This document shows, in pieces, positions 8,949 to 15,778 of a stretch of DNA of 21,530 nt (position 1 is its first letter; the number at the start of each line of letters is the position of its first letter). Position numbers and translations under genes: made by a program. Below the pieces are notes generated by a model. It searched no databases. It saw only the letters and a program-made list of their open reading frames with translations, and was not told where the DNA came from. The stretch comes from Fodinibius sp041642155 (GTDB lineage Bacteria; Bacteroidota; Rhodothermia; Balneolales; Balneolaceae). The DNA lies in contig NZ_JBEPWZ010000028.1 in NCBI RefSeq assembly GCF_041642155.1, forward strand, positions 1 to 21,530, read 5' to 3'.

Positions 8949-10112
8949 ATGGATAAGATTAAAGTGCTTGTACTGGACAAGAATATTTTGGTCCGACAGG
9001 CCATTGCGGGTATACTGAACCAGGAATCCGACGTAGTGGTCAGGGTCAGCGGTGAAATGAGAAGAAGTGAACAGTGGGTTAATGATGAAAATCCTGATGT
9101 CGTATTATTGGATATCGAAGACTCGGCGTCGGATGGCTATGCCATTTTTAATACGCTTCGCGTTCGATTCCCGAAGCTGCCGATAGTGGTTATCAGCTCA
9201 CGGTCGGAACGTGGAGCCCGGGCTGCGCTCTATGCTCTTCGCAACGGCGCAGTCAATGTTATTACCAAGCCGGAAAAAAGGAATGCTCTATTATTCGCCA
9301 CCGGCCATTTTGCAAAGCGCCTGCCGCCGATAATAAAAGGGATAGAGCGTGTGATCAGCAGGGATACCGTCGACGGGTGGATGGTTGATAAGGCGTCCCG
9401 CCGGTCCCCGGATAATACAGAAGAGCAACCGGAAAAAGTAAGAGACAAAAGTATTAGAGGCCCGTTCAGACTGATTGTCATAGGGGGCAGTATGGGGGGA
9501 CCAAAGGCATTGCATGACATTCTCAGCAAACTCCCGGCCGATTTTCCCGTTCCGGTTGTGGCCGCTCAACATTTGCCTAAGTTTTATACCCGGGCGCTGG
9601 CACAGCTTTTGAAAAAGGCTTCTCCTCTGGCAGTAAGGGAAGCGCTCGAGGAGGCAGCTCTGATGCCGGGAACGGCCTGGCTGGCCCCCGGTGGACAGCA
9701 TTGTGAAATTACACAGAAGGGCAACCGGCCTTTCTTAAAAATCCATCGTGGCCCCAGAGAAAACGGGGACCGTCCCTCTATCGATGTACTTTTCCGATCT
9801 GCGGCGAGATTATATGGGAGGGGCGTATTGGGTATTATCTTAAGCGGGAATGGCGTTGACGGGCTGGCCGGCGCGCGTGCGATCCGGCGGGAAGGAGGGC
9901 ATGTTATCGTTCAGGATCCGGGGAGTGCTATGGTCGATGATCTTCCGTTGACTGTGATAAGGGAAGGTCTGGCCGATCATTATTCTTCCACAGAACAGAT
10001 GAGTCGTCAGCTATTAAAACAGGTGATGCAGCCCTTTAGAAATCGGACGACAAAAGGATATCCTACTGCTAATCTTTTTAACAGAGATCAGGACTGCTTC
10101 CGAACTGTCTGA
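8949..10112 (+). CDS. cheB: CheB-like protein: response-regulator receiver + methylesterase domain (orphan)
   Basis: 387 residues with classic CheB architecture: receiver (about 4-125), linker (about 126-170), CheB methylesterase (about 172-365). The methylesterase triad is complete: S181 (GGSMGG), H208 (QHLP) and D304 (GVDG), with family-like spacing. The receiver has the phospho-acceptor D55, S83 and K107, but the usual DD pair is D10-K11, so an acidic residue expected to bind Mg2+ is replaced by lysine. In chemotaxis CheB hydrolyses methyl-glutamates on chemoreceptors; here no CheR, receptor, CheA or CheW is visible, so the substrate is unknown and the role may lie outside chemotaxis. The start is supported by AAGGAG at 8937-8942, six bases before ATG, the clearest ribosome binding site in the window. 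Only 25 bases separate it from the ATPase gene, implying co-transcription. Confidence 0.88.
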   Translation: MDKIKVLVLDKNILVRQAIAGILNQESDVVVRVSGEMRRSEQWVNDENPDVVLLDIEDSASDGYAIFNTLRVRFPKLPIVVISSRSERGARAALYALRNGAVNVITKPEKRNALLFATGHFAKRLPPIIKGIERVISRDTVDGWMVDKASRRSPDNTEEQPEKVRDKSIRGPFRLIVIGGSMGGPKALHDILSKLPADFPVPVVAAQHLPKFYTRALAQLLKKASPLAVREALEEAALMPGTAWLAPGGQHCEITQKGNRPFLKIHRGPRENGDRPSIDVLFRSAARLYGRGVLGIILSGNGVDGLAGARAIRREGGHVIVQDPGSAMVDDLPLTVIREGLADHYSSTEQMSRQLLKQVMQPFRNRTTKGYPTANLFNRDQDCFRTV

Positions 10113-10137
10113 TGGATCCACACTCTCAAGAGTTATT

Positions 10138-12909
10138 ATGAGCAGCCGACATCCACTTAATACTCCTGAAAAGACGTGGGCTGTCGGGACGGAAGATATC
10201 CTGAAGGCGTTGAAAAGTGAACAGGAGAGCGGGCTCACCAGTGCGGAAGTCCAAAAACGCCTCGAACAATACGGTCAGAACCAACTTCGGGAACACCAGA
10301 CAAAGAGTCTGTGGCAAATTCTTGTCGAGCAAGTCAAGAGCCTGATTATCCTGCTGCTGGCTGTGGCTGCATTAGTATCCTTTCTGTATAATGAAATACT
10401 GGAAGGCTGGGCGATTGCGATTGTTATTGTCATTAATACGGGCATAGGTTTTTTTACCGAACTGAGAGCCGTCCGATCGATGGAGGCCCTTTTCAAGCTC
10501 GGCAAGGTGGAGACCCGGGTGCGCAGAGACGGAGAGGTCGTAAAAGTAAACGCCCGCGAACTGGTTCCCGGCGATATTATCCTGGTGGAGGGGGGCGATA
10601 TTATTACGGCCGACATTCGGATACTCGCCTCCTCAAAGCTTCAGTCGGATGAATCGGCCCTGACCGGGGAGAGCATGCCGGTGGGCAAAAGTCCGGAACC
10701 GGTTGAGGAAGATACAGTATTGGGGGAACGCACCTGCATGCTCTACAAGGGGACATCGATAACCCGGGGGTCGGGAGAAGGCGTCGTTGTGTCCACCGGA
10801 CAGGAAACGGAACTGGGACACATTTCATCGCTGGTAGAGGAGGCCGAGGAGGAGCAGACGCCGCTGGAGGAGCGGCTTGACCGTCTCGGTTACCGGCTGA
10901 TCCTGCTAACGCTTGTGATAACGGTCTTCATATCGATAAGCGGTATACTGTCAGGCAAGGATATGTTTTTGATGATCCAGACGGGGATTGCCCTGGCCGT
11001 GGCCGCGATCCCCGAAGGGTTGCCAATTGTCGCTACTATTGCGTTGGCCAAGGGCATGCGTATTATGGCCCGAAAAAATGCCCTCATCAACCAGCTTTCG
11101 TCCGTCGAAACGCTGGGGGCTACAGAAGTTATTTTTTCCGATAAAACAGGGACACTCACTGAAAATAAAATGAGCGTTACACAGTTATTTCTTTCGAAAA
11201 GGGAGAAGATAGACGTAGAGGCGGGTTTTTCTGAAGAAAACGGCAGGGGAGACAGGGAGGATATCAGACTGGCGCTGGAGACGGGGGTGTTTTGTAATAA
11301 CGCTACGTTTAGGAGTGATAAAGACGCTGAAACAAATGACGATGTGGATGGGGAAGAGGATAGAGATACCGGTATAGAGGGAAATGTTGAGGGAGAGGGG
11401 GGAAACAGCGGCGATCCCCTGGAAATAGCGCTGCTGGAAGCTGCACACCATGCCGGTATTGAGCGAGAAAAGCTCCTGGAGCAGTATCCTGAAGTTCGGG
11501 AAGAAGCCTTTGATCCCGAGGTTAAAATGATGGCCACCTGGAATGAGATGGAACCGGGGCGATACCGCCTCTCGGTCAAAGGGGCTCCCGGTACGGTGCT
11601 GGAGCATTGCGACTCCTATGTGACAAACGGTGAACACCGTTCGTTATCCGGGGAGGAGCGGGAAAAATGGGAAGCGGTAAATGAGGAACTTGCCGCCGAC
11701 GGCTTGCGGGTGCTTGCCCTGGCCTGTCGGGAGACGGATACGGCCGATGGTGAGCCCTACGAAAACCTGGTGTTTATCGGGATGGTCGGGCTGTTGGATC
11801 CGCCGCGGAGTGATGTCAGGAAGGCGATGAAAGCCTGCAGGGAAGCGGGGATCCGCGTCGTCATGGTGACGGGCGATCAGCCTCACACGGCCGAATATAT
11901 TGCAAAATCAGTGGGACTGGTTACGGAGGAGGATGGGGAGGTGGAAGTGATTCACGGGGGCGATCTACCTTCCCCGGAGGAGCTCGAATCATCGCGGCGG
12001 GATACCGATCAGATCATGTCAGCCAGCATCTTTGCCCGGATCAGCCCCAGGCAGAAACTCGACCTTATCGAATTATACCAGAAGAAGGGGCACGTCGTAG
12101 GTATGACCGGAGACGGGGTGAATGACGCACCCGCTCTTAAAAAAGCGGATATAGGCATAGCGATGGGAAAGCGCGGCACCCAGGTAGCCAAAGAAGCGTC
12201 GGATATGGTTTTGACGGATGATGCCTTTTCGACGATTGTCACTGCTATTGAACAGGGCCGAGTTATCTTTACGAATATACGCCGGTTCGTTTATTATCTC
12301 CTGTCCTGCAATGTCAGCGAGGTGCTTGTGGTGGGACTGGCTTCCCTCCTGGGAGCGCCACTGCCGGTGTTGCCGCTGCAAATCCTTTTTTTAAATCTGG
12401 TAACGGATGTTTTCCCGGCCCTGGCGCTCGGCGTCGGAGAAGGAACGCAGGGAGTCATGCAGCAGCCGCCCCGCAAAGTTGATGAGCCGATTTTGAGTCG
12501 CAAACACTGGATCGGCATAGGCGGTTATGGTATGGTAATTACAACGGGAGTTCTGGGAGCCCTGTTCACCGGACTGTATTGGCTGGAACTTCCCGAGCGC
12601 GAAGCCGTCACCCTCAGCTTTCTGACTCTCGCCCTGGCCCAGCTCTGGCACGTATTTAATATGCGGGACAAGAACAGTGGTATCATTGACAATGCGATTG
12701 TGCAAAACAAATGGGTTTGGAGAGCTATTGTCTTATGCCTCATACTGATATTCGGGGCCCTTTTTATCGGACCGATTGCCGAAGTGATGCAGTTGTCACC
12801 ACCGACCGGACAGGGATGGCTGGTCGTGGGGATCATGAGTTCAATTCCCCTGTTGGTTGGACAGCTCCAAAAGGTCTGGGCCGCCCGAAAACGGGAGGGA
12901 AGCGAATGA
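10138..12909 (+). CDS. P2-type cation-transporting ATPase (Ca2+-ATPase-like)
   Basis: 923 residues, full length for the family. In order: cation-ATPase N-terminal domain (about 15-70), actuator with TGES (E178), M4 PEGLP (E293), phosphorylation site DKTGT (D335), nucleotide-binding KGAP motif, hinge TGDGVND (D659, D663), and M5-M10. Compared with SERCA, M4 E293 and M6 N753 and D757 reproduce the site-II ligands. M5 N725 and E728 and M6 T756 resemble site-I ligands, while the M8 position expected to be Glu appears to be Ala. This fits a PMR1/SERCA-like Ca2+ pump, possibly also Mn2+, in the inner membrane; the exact ion is inferred. An acidic Gly/Asp/Glu-rich insertion of about 33 residues (392-424) precedes GDPLEIALL in the nucleotide-binding domain. 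No strong ribosome binding site; it probably follows from the CheB-like gene 25 bases upstream. Confidence 0.92.
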   Translation: MSSRHPLNTPEKTWAVGTEDILKALKSEQESGLTSAEVQKRLEQYGQNQLREHQTKSLWQILVEQVKSLIILLLAVAALVSFLYNEILEGWAIAIVIVINTGIGFFTELRAVRSMEALFKLGKVETRVRRDGEVVKVNARELVPGDIILVEGGDIITADIRILASSKLQSDESALTGESMPVGKSPEPVEEDTVLGERTCMLYKGTSITRGSGEGVVVSTGQETELGHISSLVEEAEEEQTPLEERLDRLGYRLILLTLVITVFISISGILSGKDMFLMIQTGIALAVAAIPEGLPIVATIALAKGMRIMARKNALINQLSSVETLGATEVIFSDKTGTLTENKMSVTQLFLSKREKIDVEAGFSEENGRGDREDIRLALETGVFCNNATFRSDKDAETNDDVDGEEDRDTGIEGNVEGEGGNSGDPLEIALLEAAHHAGIEREKLLEQYPEVREEAFDPEVKMMATWNEMEPGRYRLSVKGAPGTVLEHCDSYVTNGEHRSLSGEEREKWEAVNEELAADGLRVLALACRETDTADGEPYENLVFIGMVGLLDPPRSDVRKAMKACREAGIRVVMVTGDQPHTAEYIAKSVGLVTEEDGEVEVIHGGDLPSPEELESSRRDTDQIMSASIFARISPRQKLDLIELYQKKGHVVGMTGDGVNDAPALKKADIGIAMGKRGTQVAKEASDMVLTDDAFSTIVTAIEQGRVIFTNIRRFVYYLLSCNVSEVLVVGLASLLGAPLPVLPLQILFLNLVTDVFPALALGVGEGTQGVMQQPPRKVDEPILSRKHWIGIGGYGMVITTGVLGALFTGLYWLELPEREAVTLSFLTLALAQLWHVFNMRDKNSGIIDNAIVQNKWVWRAIVLCLILIFGALFIGPIAEVMQLSPPTGQGWLVVGIMSSIPLLVGQLQKVWAARKREGSE

Positions 12910-12988
12910 TTTTGATTGTGAGCCCAGTATTAATCGAGCGTGATTATATTATTTCAATCGTTGAACATTTTCAAACAATATCAAAACT

Positions 12989-14083
12989 ATGAAAGGATCA
13001 TTAAACCTGGGGAAGCTTGCCGGAATCAGGGTCAGGGTTCACTGGACCTTTATGCTGTTGATACTCTGGATTGTTTTTCTGGAGATAAGCAGGGGGAATG
13101 AACTGGGAGCTATCCTGTGGAGTGTATTATTCATATGCGTTCTGTTCGGATGCGTGGTACTGCACGAACTGGGCCATGCATTAACGGCCGGCAAATTTAA
13201 CATCGGTACGCGCCAGATAACGCTTCTTCCGATTGGCGGGGTGGCAAGTCTTGAGGCCATGCCCGAAGACCCCCGGGAGGAGTTTCTCGTGGCCATAGCC
13301 GGCCCGGCCGTAAATGTGATTATAGCATTGGGGCTTTATCTTATCGTACCGATGGACAACTTTCTGAATCAGGATCCGGAGATGCTTGAAGAGACGTTGA
13401 GTTCCATAAATTCGGAAAATTTCTTGTTTTACCTGTTCTCGGCCAATGTGATGCTGGTCTTATTTAATCTCATTCCCGCATTTCCGATGGACGGAGGAAG
13501 AGTATTCCGGGCCCTGCTCTCGATGAAGTACGACCGGGTGACGGCAACTCAAATGGCGGCCCGGCTGGGGCAGGGGGTGGCGTTCTTTTTCTTCCTGGTC
13601 GGACTGTTGTACAACCCCATCCTCATTTTGATTGCAATTTTTGTCTATTTCGGGGCCCAGGGAGAAAATATAATGGTACAACAGCTTGCCCTGCTGAGGG
13701 ATCATAAAGTCAGAGACGCAATGATGACAGATATTACGACCGTACAGCCCGACGATACGCTCAACGAAGTGGTGGATATTATTCTAACCGGAACGGAGCG
13801 GGACTTCGTGGTCATGGACAATGGAAAAGTGAGCGGCATTCTCTATCAGGCTGATCTCACGCAGGCCTTTAAAAACAGGAATACGGAGGCCAAAGTACAG
13901 GACGTTATGGACAAGGAGTTTAACCTGGTTCAAATCGATGATAAATTGACCGAGATATACCGAAAAGTACGCTCCAATAATAAAACCTTCTTCCCCGTTA
14001 TGGAGGGAGAGAACCTGGCAGGTGCCATAGATATGAACAACATCAATGAATTTATGACCTTCCGGGCTCCGCTGGATTATTGA
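12989..14083 (+). CDS. Site-2 protease family zinc metalloprotease (M50) with C-terminal CBS pair
   Basis: 364 residues. The membrane part carries the zinc motif HELGH (H59, E60, H63) in one hydrophobic segment and the third ligand D168 in FPMDGG, both intact. About six membrane segments lie within residues 17-215. The tail (about 238-360) is a pair of CBS modules (VRDAMMTDITTV... and VQDVMDKEFNLV...), which in this SpoIVFB-like subgroup are thought to bind adenine nucleotides and gate activity. Such enzymes cleave membrane-embedded anti-sigma factors or other substrates; none is encoded nearby, so the target is unknown. The start fits the typical beginning (LGKLAGIRVRVHWTF) although no Shine-Dalgarno is visible. 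It lies 79 bases after the ATPase in the same direction. Confidence 0.93.
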   Translation: MKGSLNLGKLAGIRVRVHWTFMLLILWIVFLEISRGNELGAILWSVLFICVLFGCVVLHELGHALTAGKFNIGTRQITLLPIGGVASLEAMPEDPREEFLVAIAGPAVNVIIALGLYLIVPMDNFLNQDPEMLEETLSSINSENFLFYLFSANVMLVLFNLIPAFPMDGGRVFRALLSMKYDRVTATQMAARLGQGVAFFFFLVGLLYNPILILIAIFVYFGAQGENIMVQQLALLRDHKVRDAMMTDITTVQPDDTLNEVVDIILTGTERDFVVMDNGKVSGILYQADLTQAFKNRNTEAKVQDVMDKEFNLVQIDDKLTEIYRKVRSNNKTFFPVMEGENLAGAIDMNNINEFMTFRAPLDY

Positions 14084-14092
14084 TGCCGGCAT
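14083..14092. repeat. 10-base palindrome at the protease stop codon
   Basis: ATGCCGGCAT is a perfect palindrome starting on the last base of the TGA stop. It could contribute a small hairpin between the protease and thioredoxin genes. No T-run follows. Confidence 0.2.
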
Positions 14093-14168
14093 GAAACATG
14101 TACCGGTGAATAAGACGGTTGGTCTAAAAACTATTACTTAAAACTCCTAAAACTAAACAGCCAAAACG

Positions 14169-14492
14169 ATGAGCACTGCAAAAAAAACGATGACCTTTTC
14201 CGAGGTGATTAACGGGGATACCCCGGTACTGGTGGATTTTTATGCCGACTGGTGCGGTCCCTGCAAGATGATGTCCCCGATCCTCAAGAATCTGAAAAAA
14301 GAGATGGGCGACAAATTAAATATTATAAAAGTTGATACGGAAAAAAATGCTGCCGCCGCTATTCGATACCAGGTCAGGGGGGTGCCGACGCTGATCCTTT
14401 TCCACAAAGGACAAGTTCTCTGGCAGCAATCGGGTGTGGTGCAGATGCCTCAGCTTAAACGAATTATCGATCAGAAACTGCGGGAAATATGA
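14169..14492 (+). CDS. trxA: Thioredoxin
   Basis: 107 residues, standard size for a free-standing cytosolic thioredoxin. The redox centre WCGPCK (C29, C32) and the cis-proline loop GVPTL (P73) are both present. D23 in VDFYADWCGPC corresponds to the buried acid used in catalysis. No signal peptide, so it reduces cytosolic protein disulfides with electrons from a thioredoxin reductase not seen here. The leader is A-rich without a Shine-Dalgarno. Its place between an S2P/CBS protease and a DUF302 gene suggests a stress-cluster paralogue rather than the only housekeeping thioredoxin. Confidence 0.93.
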   Translation: MSTAKKTMTFSEVINGDTPVLVDFYADWCGPCKMMSPILKNLKKEMGDKLNIIKVDTEKNAAAAIRYQVRGVPTLILFHKGQVLWQQSGVVQMPQLKRIIDQKLREI

Positions 14493-14537
14493 GCGGGTCG
14501 AACACTAAAATTAATACAAACTACTAATCCCATTATT

Positions 14538-14924
14538 ATGTCTTATCATGTTAGCAAAAAACTGGATATTCCTTTTGAGGAAGCAATCGAAAAAACGACA
14601 GCCGCTTTGAAAGAGGAGGGCTTCGGCATTCTCACGGAGATTGATATCAAAGCCACCCTGAAAGAGAAACTGGATGTGGATTTCAGAAAGTACCAGATTT
14701 TAGGAGCCTGCAATCCGCCGCTTGCCCACCAGGCCCTGACGGCAGAAGAGCACATCGGACTGATGCTGCCCTGCAACGTCATTGTACAAGAGCATGAGAA
14801 CGGCGAAGTAGAGGTTTCTGCGGTTGATCCCATCGCCTCCATGCAGGCGGTCGAAAACGAGGAGCTGGGCGAAGTGGCCAAAAAGGTACAGGGACTCCTT
14901 TCAAAAGTGATAGACTCCATTTAA
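14538..14924 (+). CDS. DUF302 domain-containing protein
   Basis: 128 residues, single domain. The pattern FEEAIEKTTAALKEEGFGILTEIDI near the N-terminus, the central GACNPPLAHQAL and the later LPCNVIVQE followed by VSAVDP are characteristic of DUF302. The family has a small alpha/beta fold and no firmly assigned biochemical role. Cysteines at about 58 and 76 are possible metal or thiol ligands (inference). No signal peptide, so probably cytosolic. It starts 45 bases after the thioredoxin stop without a Shine-Dalgarno and is probably the last gene of the cluster, since a terminator-like hairpin follows. Confidence 0.88.
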   Translation: MSYHVSKKLDIPFEEAIEKTTAALKEEGFGILTEIDIKATLKEKLDVDFRKYQILGACNPPLAHQALTAEEHIGLMLPCNVIVQEHENGEVEVSAVDPIASMQAVENEELGEVAKKVQGLLSKVIDSI

Positions 14925-14941
14925 GGAAGCAGAAGAGCAGG

Positions 14942-14988
14942 GGAACGGGTAGTTCCGGACTGTAATGAATCCGGATGTTCCTCCTTTT
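14942..14988 (+). terminator. Putative terminator hairpin after the DUF302 gene
   Basis: Outer arms GGAAC (14942-14946) and GTTCC (14977-14981) enclose inner arms TCCGGA (14954-14959) and TCCGGA (14970-14975); TCCTTTT follows. The stem is imperfect and the T-run short. An alternative local hairpin is possible because GGAAC can also pair with GTTCC at 14952-14956. Confidence 0.4.
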
Positions 14989-14998
14989 ACAAACCGGA

Positions 14999-15059
14999 CA
15001 ACGCCTTCTTTATTGGTTTTTCCGCAGCCCCGGTAGCCTGTGATGGGCTAAAGGCGTTG
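14999..15059 (+). other. Compact foldable element (possible three-way junction) upstream of the response regulator
   Basis: CAACGCCTT (14999-15007) pairs perfectly with AAGGCGTTG (15051-15059), nine base pairs. Inside, TAGCC (15034-15038) pairs with GGCTA (15046-15050), which abuts the outer right arm, and CCG (15022-15024) can pair with CGG (15031-15033), directly adjacent to the inner stem. Competing pairing AGCCC/GGGCT is also possible. No T-run follows. It ends 32 bases before the regulator start, so it may lie in the 5' leader or be an operator region. No known riboswitch class is recognised. Confidence 0.4.
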
Positions 15060-15091
15060 CAATAACAAATATAAGATCATATATATTATAC

Positions 15092-15778
15092 ATGCGAGCT
15101 CTTATCGTAGAAGACGAGCCGCTGCTCATCGAGGATCTCGAGCAGTGCTTGCTCGAGGAACGCTTTTATGTGGATACTGCGGAAAGCTTACAACAGGCCA
15201 ACGATCTTATTGCCGGGGAAGCGTATGATCTGGTGCTGCTGGATTTGGGACTCCCAGACGGGGACGGTATTGAATTGTTGAAAACAGTGAATAAATATTA
15301 CCGGGAGACGGCCGTGATCATCATTACGGCGCGGGGAGAAACCGAGGACAAGGTCAAAGGACTGGAGCTGGGCAGCGATGATTATCTGGCTAAACCTTTC
15401 CCGTTGGCAGAGCTGCGAGCACGTATTCACGCGGTATTGCGTCGCAAGTTCAAAATAAGCGACAATCATATTTCAGGAGGACCCCTGGAAGTCAATCTCG
15501 ATCATATGGAGGTCCGTGTCAACGATCAATCCCTTGATATTACCGAAACAGAATATAAAATGCTGCGCTACCTCCTCCTTAACAAGAACAAAACCATTAC
15601 CCGGATATCGCTGGCCGAACATATCTGGGGAAACAGGATTGACGACCGGTTTTCGCTCGACTTTATCAATTCTCACATGAAGAATATCCGAAAAAAACTT
15701 TCTGATGCCGGTGCGGACAATATTATAGAAACCATCTATGGCGTCGGGTACAAGCTGACAGCGTATGAAGCTGAATAA
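15092..15778 (+). CDS. OmpR/PhoB-family response regulator
   Basis: 228 residues. The receiver (about 1-115) has acidic pocket E7-D8, phospho-acceptor D51 (LLDLGLPDG), T78 and K100 (KPF), all expected residues. The C-terminal winged helix (about 130-225) shows ITETEYKMLRYLL, the recognition-helix region SLDFINSHMKNIRKKL and the closing GVGYKL motif. It should bind DNA as a dimer at tandem repeats once phosphorylated by the kinase encoded next, whose start overlaps its 3' end by 14 bases. ATG follows an AT-rich tract with no Shine-Dalgarno. The downstream czcCBA operon is its most likely target (inference from position, as in CzcRS/CusRS-type pairs). Confidence 0.94.
   Translation: MRALIVEDEPLLIEDLEQCLLEERFYVDTAESLQQANDLIAGEAYDLVLLDLGLPDGDGIELLKTVNKYYRETAVIIITARGETEDKVKGLELGSDDYLAKPFPLAELRARIHAVLRRKFKISDNHISGGPLEVNLDHMEVRVNDQSLDITETEYKMLRYLLLNKNKTITRISLAEHIWGNRIDDRFSLDFINSHMKNIRKKLSDAGADNIIETIYGVGYKLTAYEAE

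Noticed and set aside
8750..9001. 11-base direct repeat GTCCGACAGGC at 8750-8760 and 8991-9001
   Set aside because: The second copy is inside CheB-like coding sequence and the repeat has no symmetry; about as expected by chance over this distance.
8603..9004. Two small minus-strand frames in the non-coding region
   Set aside because: Aromatic- and Ser-rich peptides without domain resemblance, in AT-rich DNA. Likely chance frames.
8824..9018. 64-residue plus-strand frame overlapping the CheB-like start
   Set aside because: No recognisable domain. It overlaps the well-supported CheB-like start, which has its own AAGGAG, and lacks one itself.
10890..11579. Long minus-strand frame antisense to the ATPase, Ser-rich
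   Set aside because: The composition reflects the reverse of acidic and Glu-rich codons in the ATPase gene; no domain recognised. The same reasoning applies to the long antisense frames at 1456-1965, 5806-6477, 18197-18892 and 19763-20407.
14999..15059. Assignment of the foldable element to a known riboswitch such as cobalamin, TPP, Mn or Ni/Co
   Set aside because: None of the conserved boxes of those classes could be recognised, so only a structural description is given.
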